Shown: positions 1 to 6,459, counted from the stretch's first letter. The stretch is 14,799 nucleotides of DNA from an uncultured Clostridia bacterium (GCA_934615145.1 CAKTTM010000013.1:1-14799), one strand, 5' to 3'. The notes: generated from the letters alone by a model not told the origin. A program made the numbers and translations.

Positions 1-1040
1 TCTTCAAGCCCACCGGCGCCTTCCTCGACTTCTACATCGCAGCCCTCATCACCGGCTCCATCCTGGGCATGAACCGCAAGCTGCTGGTCAAGGCGGCGGC
101 GCGCTACTTCCCGGCCATCTTTGGCTGCATCCTCTTCGCCTTTGCCTTTGCCGCGGCCATCGGCGCCATCACCGGCTATGGCGTGGTCAAGACCCTGCTG
201 CTGATCGCCCTGCCCATCATCGGCGGCGGCATGGGCGCGGGCGCTGTGCCCCTGTCCAAGATATTCGAGTCCGGCGGCGCCATGACGGCGGCGGAGGCCA
301 TCTCCATCATGACGCCGGCGGTTGCCATCGGCAATGCGCTGTCCATCGTGCTGGCCGGCATCATCGTGAAAGTCATCCGCTCCAAGGCGATGAACGGTGA
401 GGGACAGCTGATCGCCAAGGGGGTCGATCCTCGCGAGATGGAGATCTCCGACGAGATGCAGGCCGCCCGCGACAAGATCAACCTTGGCAGCATGGGCATT
501 GGCCTGCTGGTCAGCTGCAGCTTCTTCATCTTTGGCCAGATCGTGGCCAAGGGCTGGAACGCGCTGGGCACCGGTGTGAGCATCCATGCCTACGCCTGGA
601 TGATCATCACGGTGGCGGTCTTCAAGATCTTCCAGCTGCTGCCCGAAAAGATCGAGATCGCCTGCTACCAGTGGTTCCAGTTCATCATGAAGAACCTGAC
701 CGGCGCCCTGCTGGTGGGCATCGGCCTGGCCTACCTGGATCTGGGCACCGTCATAGAGAGCTTCTCACTGACCTACCTGCTGCTCTGCGGCGTCACCGTC
801 ATCGGCGCCTTCCTGGGCGCTGCCGTGGTGGGCAAGATGGTCGGCTTCTATCCTGTGGAGTCAGGCATCACAGCGGGGCTGTGCATGTCCAACATGGGCG
901 GCACCGGCGATGTGGCCGTGCTGTCCGCCGCCAACCGCATGGAGCTGATGCCCTTTGCGCAGATCTCCTCCCGCCTGGGCGGCGCCATCATCCTGATCAT
1001 CGGCTCGCTGATGCTCTCCCTGCTGGGCGGCCTGCTCTAA
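1..1040 (+). CDS. 2-hydroxycarboxylate (citrate/malate-type) transporter, copy 1, 5' end missing
   Basis: This is a secondary transporter of the 2HCT family (CitS, CimH, MaeN, MleP), which moves citrate, malate or related 2-hydroxycarboxylates across the cytoplasmic membrane with Na+ or H+ or by exchange. The gene is open from the left edge (first full codon at 3) to TAA at 1038-1040. Alignment with the complete second copy shows that about 102 N-terminal residues lie outside the window. The two family signatures are present: GGGMGAG (reentrant loop) and GGTGDVAVLSAANRM near the C-terminus, whose Arg corresponds to the substrate-binding Arg of CitS-type carriers. Long hydrophobic stretches fill the rest. 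By manual comparison it differs from copy 2 at about 36 of 345 residues, with no indels. A strong terminator follows 29 bases after the stop, so this copy is probably transcribed separately. The family call is secure; the substrate is not. Confidence 0.93.
   Translation, partial: FKPTGAFLDFYIAALITGSILGMNRKLLVKAAARYFPAIFGCILFAFAFAAAIGAITGYGVVKTLLLIALPIIGGGMGAGAVPLSKIFESGGAMTAAEAISIMTPAVAIGNALSIVLAGIIVKVIRSKAMNGEGQLIAKGVDPREMEISDEMQAARDKINLGSMGIGLLVSCSFFIFGQIVAKGWNALGTGVSIHAYAWMIITVAVFKIFQLLPEKIEIACYQWFQFIMKNLTGALLVGIGLAYLDLGTVIESFSLTYLLLCGVTVIGAFLGAAVVGKMVGFYPVESGITAGLCMSNMGGTGDVAVLSAANRMELMPFAQISSRLGGAIILIIGSLMLSLLGGLL
1..1040 (+). repeat. Direct repeat of transporter gene, unit 1
   Basis: Every base from 1 to 1040 aligns without gaps to 1688-2727 at a constant offset of 1687. 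Identity is patchy. In the first 125 bases I count only four differences, all synonymous, and 661-820 is similarly close, whereas about 126-170 and 376-560 differ much more. The left end of the repeat is outside the window. Confidence 0.9.
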
Positions 1041-1069
1041 GCGTCGCGCTCTACTTATTAGACAGCTGT

Positions 1070-1104
1070 CCTGCCAGCCCTCGGGCTGGCAGGCTTCTTT
1101 TTTT
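1070..1104 (+). terminator. Rho-independent terminator after transporter copy 1
   Basis: A perfect 10-bp stem (CCTGCCAGCC at 1070-1079 with GGCTGGCAGG at 1084-1093) closes a CTCG tetraloop and is followed by CTTCTTTTTTT. It starts 29 bases after the stop codon of copy 1. This is the clearest intrinsic terminator in the window and isolates copy 1 from copy 2. Confidence 0.93.
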
Positions 1105-1136
1105 CAGGGCCTTTGTACACATTATATCCAATAAAG

Positions 1137-1166
1137 TTGACAAACTGGCAGCCTTGGTGCTGTATT
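1137..1166 (+). promoter_or_regulatory. Candidate sigma-A promoter for transporter copy 2
   Basis: A consensus -35 TTGACA (1137-1142) is followed after 18 bases by TGTATT (1161-1166), which has a TGC extended -10 element in front (1158-1160). Transcription would start near 1173 and leave a leader of about 210 bases. An alternative weaker pair, TTTTCA (1101-1106) with TATATC (1124-1129) and a 17-base spacer, would start near 1135 and include the full inverted repeat that follows. Confidence 0.5.
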
Positions 1167-1251
1167 GCGGCTGCACAGTAACTTGAGGATTCGTTCAGCT
1201 TGGAAGTTGCACTGGTGTTGTAGTTCTTTGTGAGCCGCAGGGCCAGTTTTT
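1142..1251 (+). promoter_or_regulatory. Nested inverted repeat with T run: possible attenuator, structured leader or small RNA
   Basis: AAACTGGC (1142-1149) is the exact reverse complement of GCCAGTTT (1242-1249), and inside it TGCGGCT (1166-1172) is the exact reverse complement of AGCCGCA (1233-1239). The right arm runs straight into TTTTT (1247-1251). An RNA started near 1135, or readthrough from copy 1, could fold both arms. An RNA from the 1137 promoter would lack the outer arm and most of the inner one. It matches no regulatory RNA class that I recognise, and chance pairing is possible. Confidence 0.35.
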
Positions 1252-1265
1252 GATTTGTGCAATTA

Positions 1266-1287
1266 GCTGCCCCTGATCAGGGACAGC
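1266..1287 (+). promoter_or_regulatory. 22-base near-perfect palindrome upstream of transporter copy 2
   Basis: The two 11-base arms meet at TGATCA and differ at one pair only (C1270 against A1283). It could be an operator for a dimeric regulator or an RNA hairpin. The left arm GCTGCCC (1266-1272) can instead pair with GGGCAGC (1295-1301), so two mutually exclusive folds are possible. No regulator gene lies in the window to which it could be assigned. Confidence 0.4.
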
Positions 1288-1383
1288 AGCGGGAGGGCAG
1301 CAAGCCTCAACAGACTGCCAATACATGGTGCCCAACTGGTCGGTGACCGGATGATATAAGATCATGGAAAGGAACTGATTCTC

Positions 1384-2727
1384 ATGTCACAAACCCAGGC
1401 AAAAGGCGGTATCTGGAACTACAAGCTCTATGGTCTCTCTCTCCCCTACTTCCTGCTCATCACGGCGGTCGTGCTGGCCGCTACCTTTCTGGGCGTGCTG
1501 CCCCAGGGCATGGCCGGCGCCTTCGCGCTGATGATCGTGCTGGGCGCTATCCTGCAGGAGATCGGCGACAAGACCCCCATCGTCAAAGACTACCTGGGCG
1601 GCGGCGCCATCGTGATCATCTTTGGCGTTGGTCTGATGGCTTACTATGGCTTCTTCCCGGAGGCCGTGGTCAAGAACATCGGTGACTTCTTCAAGCCCAC
1701 CGGCGCCTTCCTTGACTTTTACATCGCGGCCCTCATCACCGGCTCCATCCTGGGCATGAACCGCAAGCTGCTGGTCAAGGCCGCGGCGCGCTACTTCCCG
1801 GCCATCTTTGGCGCCATCATCGTGTCCTTTGCCTTTGCCATGGCGCTGGGCGCCATCACCGGCTATGGCGTCATCAAGACCCTGCTGCTGATCGCCCTGC
1901 CCATCATGGGCGGCGGCATGGGCGCAGGTGCTGTGCCGCTGTCGAAGATCTTTGAGTCCTCCGGCAGCATGACCGCGGCGGAAGCCATCTCCATCATGAC
2001 CCCCGCCGTTGCCATCGGAAACGCGCTGTCCATCGTGCTGGCCGGTATCGTGGTCAAGGTCATTCGTTCCAAGATGGCCAACGGCCAGGGCCAGCTCATC
2101 TCCAAGGGTGTTGATCCCGCCGAGATGGAAATCTCTGACGAAGTGCAGGCCGCTCGCGAGAAGATCAACATCAACTACCTGGGCATCGGCCTGCTGATCA
2201 GCTGCAGCTTCTTCGCCTTTGGCTACATCGTGGCCGCCGGCTGGAACGCGCTGGGCACCGGTGTCAGCATCCACGCCTATGCCTGGATGATCATCACGGT
2301 CGCCATCTTCAAGATCTTCCAGCTGCTGCCTGAAAAGCTGGAGATCGCCTGCTACCAGTGGTTCCAGTTTATCATGAAGAACCTGACCGGCGCCCTGCTG
2401 GTGGGCATCGGCCTGGTTTACCTGGATCTGGGCACCGTCATCGAGAGCTTCTCGCTGACCTACCTGCTGCTCTGCGGCGTCACCGTCATCGGCGCCTTCC
2501 TGGGCGCCGGCCTGGTGGGCAGGTTCGTTGGCTTCTATCCTGTGGAGTCTGGCATCACCGCGGGGCTTTGCATGTCCAACATGGGCGGCACCGGCGACGT
2601 GGCCGTCCTGTCCGCTGCCAACCGCATGGAGCTTATGCCCTTCGCGCAGATCTCCTCCCGTCTGGGCGGCGCCATTATCCTGATCATTGGCAGCCTGCTC
2701 TTGTCGACCCTGGGCGGTATGCTATAA
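1384..2727 (+). CDS. 2-hydroxycarboxylate (citrate/malate-type) transporter, copy 2, complete
   Basis: This is a 447-residue integral membrane carrier of the 2HCT family, the usual length for CitS/MaeN-type symporters and exchangers. Hydrophobic segments begin near residue 18 and continue to the C-terminus, with a polar cytoplasmic-type loop around 228-262. The paired reentrant-loop signatures are GGGMG at 176-180 and GGTG at 401-404, followed by the conserved NRM with Arg414, the expected carboxylate-binding residue. The ATG at 1384 lies 10 bases after GGAAAGGA (1366-1373). The TAA stop lies inside a TATAATAG sequence that looks like the promoter of the next operon. Upstream it has a long leader of its own, unlike the rest of the cluster. 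Downstream are an aconitase-family enzyme and citrate lyase, so citrate, isocitrate, aconitate, malate or citramalate are all reasonable substrates. The substrate cannot be read from sequence. Confidence 0.95.
   Translation: MSQTQAKGGIWNYKLYGLSLPYFLLITAVVLAATFLGVLPQGMAGAFALMIVLGAILQEIGDKTPIVKDYLGGGAIVIIFGVGLMAYYGFFPEAVVKNIGDFFKPTGAFLDFYIAALITGSILGMNRKLLVKAAARYFPAIFGAIIVSFAFAMALGAITGYGVIKTLLLIALPIMGGGMGAGAVPLSKIFESSGSMTAAEAISIMTPAVAIGNALSIVLAGIVVKVIRSKMANGQGQLISKGVDPAEMEISDEVQAAREKININYLGIGLLISCSFFAFGYIVAAGWNALGTGVSIHAYAWMIITVAIFKIFQLLPEKLEIACYQWFQFIMKNLTGALLVGIGLVYLDLGTVIESFSLTYLLLCGVTVIGAFLGAGLVGRFVGFYPVESGITAGLCMSNMGGTGDVAVLSAANRMELMPFAQISSRLGGAIILIIGSLLLSTLGGML
1688..2727 (+). repeat. Direct repeat of transporter gene, unit 2
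   Basis: This is the partner of the repeat at 1-1040, in the same orientation, with no insertions or deletions. The two units are 1687 bases apart, which makes the locus prone to unequal crossing-over and gene conversion. Confidence 0.9.
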
Positions 2728-2728
2728 T
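2701..2728 (+). promoter_or_regulatory. Promoter for leuCD embedded in the end of transporter copy 2
   Basis: A perfect -10 box TATAAT (2723-2728) contains the TAA stop codon of the transporter. An extended -10 TGC precedes it (2720-2722), and TTGTCG (2701-2706) sits 16 bases upstream as a four-of-six -35. Transcription would begin near 2735 and leave a leader of about 65 bases before leuC. The matching bases of copy 1 (TGCTCTAAG) do not make a good -10. Confidence 0.6.
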
Positions 2729-2747
2729 AGCTCTAACCCCTTAACAG

Positions 2748-2781
2748 GCTCGCCTGCCACCCTCTGGGGCAGGCGAGCTTT
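2748..2781 (+). terminator. Hairpin between transporter copy 2 and leuC (weak terminator or leader stem)
   Basis: An 11-bp perfect stem (GCTCGCCTGCC at 2748-2758 with GGCAGGCGAGC at 2768-2778) is followed by only TTTCT. It would end transporter transcripts inefficiently. It also lies inside the leader of any transcript from the promoter at 2701-2728, so it may act as an attenuator or a 5' stabilising stem. The leuC ribosome binding site AGGAGG is at 2791-2796, outside the stem. Confidence 0.65.
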
Positions 2782-2800
2782 CTATACATCAGGAGGCAGC

Positions 2801-4066
2801 ATGCACGCACTGGAAAAAATACTGGCAGCCCACGCCGGCGTCGACAAGGTGAGGACGGGCGAGATCCTCAACTGTCAGATCGACATCGCCGGCATCAATG
2901 ATCTCTACCCGCAATCCATGTACTCCTTTGCCGAGATCGGCGGCAAACAGGTGAAATACCCGGACAGGGTGCACATCTTCCTGGATCACTACGCCCCCGC
3001 CTCCACCATCCGCCAGGCGGAGAATCAAAAGCAGTTCCGTGAGTTCGCCAAGGCGCAGGGCATCGCAGGTCTGCAGGAGGTCAATGAGGGCGTCTGCCAC
3101 CAGGTGCTGGCCGACAAGGGCTATTCGGCGCCGGGCAAGCTGATCATCATTACCGACAGCCATACCACCACCCACGGCGCCTTTGGCGCCTTCTCCACGG
3201 GCGTGGGCGCCACCGACATCGCCTGCATCTTAAAGACCGGGCAGCTGTGGCTGCGGGTGCCGGAAATCATGAGCATCGAGCTGACAGGAACAGTGCCCGC
3301 CGGCGTCTATGCCAAGGACATCATCCTGCACATCATAGGCCAGCTGGGCGCCGACTGCGCGGTCTACCGCGGCGTCAGTTTTTCTGGCGAGGTGCTGCAG
3401 CAGCTGTCCATCTCCGAGCGCATGTGCCTGTGCAACATGACCACCGAGATGGGCGCCAAGGCCGCCTACATACAGCCCGATCAGCTCACCTTTGACTACC
3501 TCAAGTCAACCGGCGCCACGGGCTACACCGTCTATGAGACCGACCCCGGCTACCAGTACAGCGCCAGCCATACATTTGATGTGAGTGATCTCAAGCCCCA
3601 GGTGGCGGCGCCCTTCAGCGTAGACAATGTCAGCGATATCGCCAGCCACGCGGGTGAAACCATCCACCAGGCCTATCTGGGCACCTGCACCGGCGGCCGG
3701 CTGGAGGACTTTGCCGTGGCCGCCCGCATCCTCAAAGGCCACCACATCGCGCCGGGCGTGCGCATGCTGATGGTGCCGGCCTCGCGCCAGACGCTCAAGG
3801 AGGCCATGACCGCGGGCTATATCGACACCCTGCTGGACGCCGGCGCCACCCTGGTCTCCCCCGGCTGCGCCGCCTGCCTGGGCACGCATGAGGGCCTGAT
3901 CGCCCAGGGTGAGACCTGTGTGAGCAGCTCCAGCCGCAACTTCCCCGGCCGCATGGGCCACAAGGCCGGCCGCATCTTCCTGGGTTCCCCTGCCACTGTC
4001 GCGGCCTCTGCCCGCGCCGGCGTGCTGGCCGATCCCCGACCCTATCTTGAGGAGGCAGGCCTATGA
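2801..4066 (+). CDS. leuC: Aconitase-superfamily hydro-lyase, large subunit (LeuC/homoaconitase type)
   Basis: This is the large, [4Fe-4S]-carrying subunit of a two-subunit hydro-lyase of the 3-isopropylmalate dehydratase/homoaconitase family (421 residues, the length of the short archaeal and clostridial type). The three cluster cysteines are visible: C296 in GTCTGGR and C356/C359 in PGCAACLG. Other family blocks are DSHTTTHGAFGAFSTG (119-134) and the SSRNFPGRMGH block (377-387). The chosen ATG has AGGAGG four bases upstream; the frame is open further upstream but has no other good start. The stop overlaps the small subunit start as ATGA. It sits between citrate-type transporters and citrate lyase, and no other leucine genes are in view. 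I therefore infer a catabolic role, such as interconverting aconitate, isocitrate and citrate, or hydrating citraconate/mesaconate to citramalate, rather than leucine synthesis. The symbol is a family-level name only. Confidence 0.93.
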   Translation: MHALEKILAAHAGVDKVRTGEILNCQIDIAGINDLYPQSMYSFAEIGGKQVKYPDRVHIFLDHYAPASTIRQAENQKQFREFAKAQGIAGLQEVNEGVCHQVLADKGYSAPGKLIIITDSHTTTHGAFGAFSTGVGATDIACILKTGQLWLRVPEIMSIELTGTVPAGVYAKDIILHIIGQLGADCAVYRGVSFSGEVLQQLSISERMCLCNMTTEMGAKAAYIQPDQLTFDYLKSTGATGYTVYETDPGYQYSASHTFDVSDLKPQVAAPFSVDNVSDIASHAGETIHQAYLGTCTGGRLEDFAVAARILKGHHIAPGVRMLMVPASRQTLKEAMTAGYIDTLLDAGATLVSPGCAACLGTHEGLIAQGETCVSSSSRNFPGRMGHKAGRIFLGSPATVAASARAGVLADPRPYLEEAGL

Positions 4067-4569
4067 TGGCGCGCAGCTTTGAAGGCAGAATGCATGTCTT
4101 TGGTGACAACATCGATACCGACCAGATCTACCCCGGCCAGTACCTGGATGTGACCGACCATCAGGAGATGGCCAGCCACTGCATGCAGGGCGCCAGCGAT
4201 ACCTTCCATCGTGACTTCGTCGCAGGCGACATGATCATCGCCGGCACCAACTTTGGCTGCGGCTCCAGCCGGGAGAACGCCGCCATCGCCATCTCGGTGC
4301 GGGGCGTCAGCTGCGTAGTGGCCAAATCCTTTGCCCGCATCTTCTACCGCAATGCCCTCAATCTGGGCCTGCCGCTGATCGTCTGCGCGGACATCGAACG
4401 CCTCAAGGCCCAAGGCCAGCAGCTCAAGGTGGATCTGGCCAAGGGCCAGATCAGCAACCTGGACAGCGGCCTCACCGCCGACATCGAGCCCATCAGCGAC
4501 TATGCGCTGCGCATCCTGGATGCCGGCGGCATCAAGCCGCTGATGCTCCAGCAGGAGGCTGCCGATTGA
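4063..4569 (+). CDS. leuD: Aconitase-superfamily hydro-lyase, small subunit (LeuD type)
   Basis: This is the swivelling small subunit that completes the active site with the preceding large subunit (168 residues, typical for the family). Conserved blocks are DTDQIYP (18-24), FGCGSSRE (64-71, containing the substrate-carboxylate Ser/Arg residues) and ARIFYRNALNLGLP (91-104). The loop after the first block reads QYLDV (26-30). In characterised archaeal relatives the residues after YL at this place discriminate isopropylmalate from homoaconitate substrates, and the YLDV seen here is neither form I recall. The start ATG overlaps the leuC stop, with GAGGAGG about 7 bases upstream; a second in-frame ATG follows at 4066. 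Its own stop overlaps the TTG start of the next gene. Family assignment is firm; substrate is unknown. Confidence 0.93.
   Translation: MMARSFEGRMHVFGDNIDTDQIYPGQYLDVTDHQEMASHCMQGASDTFHRDFVAGDMIIAGTNFGCGSSRENAAIAISVRGVSCVVAKSFARIFYRNALNLGLPLIVCADIERLKAQGQQLKVDLAKGQISNLDSGLTADIEPISDYALRILDAGGIKPLMLQQEAAD
4553..4558 (+). promoter_or_regulatory. Ribosome binding site that decides the TTG start of the AEC carrier
   Basis: AGGAGG ends seven bases before TTG at 4566 but 16 bases before the alternative ATG at 4575. The spacing favours TTG, which also gives a 4-base TTGA overlap with the leuD stop. Confidence 0.65.
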
Positions 4570-5504
4570 ACCTGATGCTGCCCGTGACCACGGTGCTGCC
4601 GATCTTCTTCTACATGGCTGCGGGCGCGCTGCTGCGCAGCCTCAAGAAGCTGTCGGACAGCACCGTGGCACAGATGAACAAGATCATCTTCAGCTACCTC
4701 TTCCCCTTTGTGATGTTCAACAACATCTACAAGACCGAACTTGACAAGGTGCTAAACGGCCCCTTCCTGGCCGTCATGCTCGGCCTGGTGCTGCTGACCG
4801 CCCTGCTGGCGGTCCTCTTCATCCCCCGCTTCACCGACAAAAAGCCGGTGCAGGGCAGCATGATACAGGCCATCATCCGGGGCAATTCGATACTCTTCGC
4901 GCTGTCGGTGGTGTCCACCATCGCGGGGCCGGAGAATACCGGCCTGGCCTCGCTGTGCGTGGCGGTGGTGGTGCCCATCTATAACATCATCTGCGTCATC
5001 GTGCTGGAGACCCTGCGCGGCGGCTCGCTAAAGCCCCTGAACCTGGGGCTGAGCCTGCTGAAGAACCCCCTGATTATGGGGGCGCTGCTGGGCATCGGCG
5101 CGCAGCTGATTGACCTCAAGCTGCCCCGGGTCTTTGAAGACATTATTTCGGACGCCGCCAGCCTGGTGACCCCGCTGGCGCTGCTGATGCTGGGGGCGGG
5201 GCTCAAGTTTTCCGACACCTTAAGCTACCGGCGGGAGATCATACTGGTCGCCATCGTCAAGCTGCTGATCATCCCGCTGGTCTATGTGCTGGTGGTCAAG
5301 CTCATGGGCTTTGACCGCGTGGCGCTGACCACGGCCCTGGCCATGAGCTCGGTGCCCACCGCCGTGTCCACCTATGTGATGGCGCAGGAGATGGGGGCAG
5401 ACGGCGTGCTGGCCGGCCAACTGGTCGCAGTCACCTCGGTGCTGTCCATCGTCACCGTCTTCCTCTGGGTGCTGCTGCTTAGCTCCATCGGCTGGATAGG
5501 CTGA
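4566..5504 (+). CDS. AEC (auxin efflux carrier) family transporter, probable organic-acid permease
   Basis: This is a 312-residue membrane protein of the AEC/Mem_trans family, which includes malate and malonate permeases (MleP of lactic acid bacteria, MdcF) as well as carriers of unknown substrate. About ten hydrophobic segments can be outlined, arranged as two halves. Family landmarks are an RGN at 105-107, KNP at 166-168, LLMLGAGL at 206-213 and SSVPTAVSTYVMAQEMG at 261-277. TTG at 4566 is the preferred start; ATG at 4575 would remove only three residues. Tight coupling to leuCD suggests that it moves a substrate or product of the same pathway, for example exporting a C4 acid or importing a second acid. 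That would make three organic-acid carriers in one cluster. Substrate and direction are inference. Confidence 0.88.
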   Translation: MNLMLPVTTVLPIFFYMAAGALLRSLKKLSDSTVAQMNKIIFSYLFPFVMFNNIYKTELDKVLNGPFLAVMLGLVLLTALLAVLFIPRFTDKKPVQGSMIQAIIRGNSILFALSVVSTIAGPENTGLASLCVAVVVPIYNIICVIVLETLRGGSLKPLNLGLSLLKNPLIMGALLGIGAQLIDLKLPRVFEDIISDAASLVTPLALLMLGAGLKFSDTLSYRREIILVAIVKLLIIPLVYVLVVKLMGFDRVALTTALAMSSVPTAVSTYVMAQEMGADGVLAGQLVAVTSVLSIVTVFLWVLLLSSIGWIG

Positions 5505-5516
5505 GAAAGGATCATT

Positions 5517-6116
5517 ATGCCCAGATGCCTTGCCTGTCAGGGAGCAACTGACAAGGATTATGCCATGATCGAGGTGCTGACGCTGCACATGCGCGGCATG
5601 TCGGGCGACAAGCGCGCCCAGGCCCTGGGGGAGATGTTGCAGGCCCCGCTGTGCGACAGCTGCCTGGATGCCTATGTGGCCCAGCAGGCAGACGCCAGCG
5701 CGGCCATCCGCAGGCAGGCGCTGCTCTTTGGCTTCCTGATGCTGCTGGGCCTGCTGCTGGCGCTGCTGCCGATCGACTTTTTGTCACAGATGCGGCTGTT
5801 TGGCTATGCCTTCGCGCTGGTCGGCGCTGCCGGCCTTGTCTTTGGCATCCGGTCAACCCGTGAGCGCGCCCAGCAGATCGCCTCGGCCAGCCTGGAACAA
5901 AACCGCGCGCGCTTCCTGCCTGAGTTGGCACTCAAACATCTGCCCGGCAAGGCAGGGCAAAACGATGTCAGCTACATCCCCTGGGAGGACAAGCTCTGTG
6001 ACATGACGCTGGGCGAGCTGATGGCCCGCTACCAGCTGCTGCCCCAGATCGCCCAGCAGCTGCGCGACAAGGCGCGCCAGGCTTTCCGCGGCGAGGCGCC
6101 CTCGACCCAAACTTGA
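5517..6116 (+). CDS. Uncharacterised zinc-ribbon protein with two membrane segments
   Basis: I do not recognise a named family for this 199-residue protein. Two CxxC pairs, C4-x2-C7 and C46-x2-C49, can form a rubredoxin/zinc-ribbon knuckle near the N-terminus. Two hydrophobic segments follow (about 69-87 and 93-110), separated by a short polar turn, and then a charged, probably cytoplasmic C-terminal tail containing a YIPWEDKL stretch (153-160). The ATG follows GAAAGGA by five bases, 12 bases after the AEC carrier stop, so it is probably cotranscribed with leuCD and the carrier. The TGA stop lies inside the TTGACA -35 box of the citD promoter. It could be an accessory or assembly factor for the carriers or a membrane-bound sensor; nothing in the sequence decides between these. 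Confidence 0.8.
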   Translation: MPRCLACQGATDKDYAMIEVLTLHMRGMSGDKRAQALGEMLQAPLCDSCLDAYVAQQADASAAIRRQALLFGFLMLLGLLLALLPIDFLSQMRLFGYAFALVGAAGLVFGIRSTRERAQQIASASLEQNRARFLPELALKHLPGKAGQNDVSYIPWEDKLCDMTLGELMARYQLLPQIAQQLRDKARQAFRGEAPSTQT

Positions 6117-6142
6117 CAAGCAGGCCCCTCAGGCGATATTCT
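6113..6142 (+). promoter_or_regulatory. Promoter of the citrate lyase operon
   Basis: A consensus -35 TTGACA (6113-6118) overlaps the stop codon of the preceding gene. TATTCT (6137-6142) lies 18 bases downstream as a four-of-six -10. Transcription would start near 6149, giving a leader of about 40 bases before citD. Confidence 0.6.
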
Positions 6143-6147
6143 GAGGG
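6126..6147 (+). promoter_or_regulatory. Inverted repeat over the -10 region of the citD promoter (candidate operator)
   Basis: CCCTCAG (6126-6132) and CTGAGGG (6141-6147) are perfect reverse complements around an eight-base centre that contains most of the -10 box. The placement suits a repressor site. No T run follows, so a terminator for the upstream gene is less likely. Confidence 0.45.
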
Positions 6148-6189
6148 TGTAGAGTTTCATAGACCAGCTTTGACTTGAGGAGGCAAGAC

Positions 6190-6459
6190 ATGACCATCAT
6201 ACGGGAAGCCATGGCAGGCACACTGGAGAGCAACGATGTGCTGGTGCGCGTCAGCCCCGCCCCGGATCTGAGCATCGACATCGACTCCATCGTGCTGCCG
6301 CAGTTTGGCGATCAGATACGCCGGGCGGTGCTTGAGACCCTGGAGGCGCTGGGTGTCCGGCAGGGCGCTGTCAGCCTGCAGGACAAGGGCGCCATCGAGT
6401 GCACCATACAGGCCAGGGTGGAGACGGCCGTGAAAAGGGCCGGGGAGGACAAGGCATGA
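6190..6459 (+). CDS. citD: Citrate lyase acyl carrier protein (gamma subunit)
   Basis: CitD carries the phosphoribosyl-dephospho-CoA prosthetic group to which acetyl and citryl groups are attached during citrate cleavage. The 89-residue length is usual. The N-terminal AMAGTLESNDVLVRVSP block (7-23) contains Ser14, the residue modified in characterised CitD proteins. ATG at 6190 is six bases after AGGAGG (6178-6183); an in-frame TTG at 6175 would overlap that site and is rejected. The stop overlaps the citE start as ATGA. It is the first gene of the citDEF-citXG operon, and its modification enzyme is encoded by the last. Confidence 0.95.
   Translation: MTIIREAMAGTLESNDVLVRVSPAPDLSIDIDSIVLPQFGDQIRRAVLETLEALGVRQGAVSLQDKGAIECTIQARVETAVKRAGEDKA

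Larger units (their letters stand above)
1105..1383 (+). other. Non-coding leader region of transporter copy 2
   Basis: This is the only long gene-free stretch in the window (343 bases counting from the previous stop at 1040). I see no credible reading frame. It is visibly less GC-rich than the flanking genes. It contains one TTGACA promoter candidate, a nested long-range inverted repeat ending in a T5 run (1142-1251), a 22-base near-palindrome (1266-1287) with an alternative pairing partner (1295-1301), and a small inverted repeat (1351-1365) just before the ribosome binding site GGAAAGGA at 1366-1373. I recognise no known riboswitch or T-box consensus. Confidence 0.6.

Noticed and set aside
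671..1186. Open frame running from inside transporter copy 1 through its terminator
   Set aside because: It is out of frame with the transporter, has Arg/His/Pro-rich shadow composition and no ribosome binding site.
1352..1360. TGATATAAG as an extended -10 promoter just before transporter copy 2
   Set aside because: There is no -35, and transcription would start inside the ribosome binding site at about 1367. The small inverted repeat 1351-1365 around it may be chance.
1105..1383. T-box, TPP, c-di-GMP or other known riboswitch in the transporter leader
   Set aside because: None of the consensus segments I know for these classes is visible, for example no TGGNACCGCG or CTGAGA.
1387..2274. 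295-residue minus-strand open frame antisense to transporter copy 2
   Set aside because: It is a mirror of GC-rich codon bias in the real gene, with Asp/Gly/His-rich low-complexity sequence and no family match. Similar frames shadow nearly every gene here.
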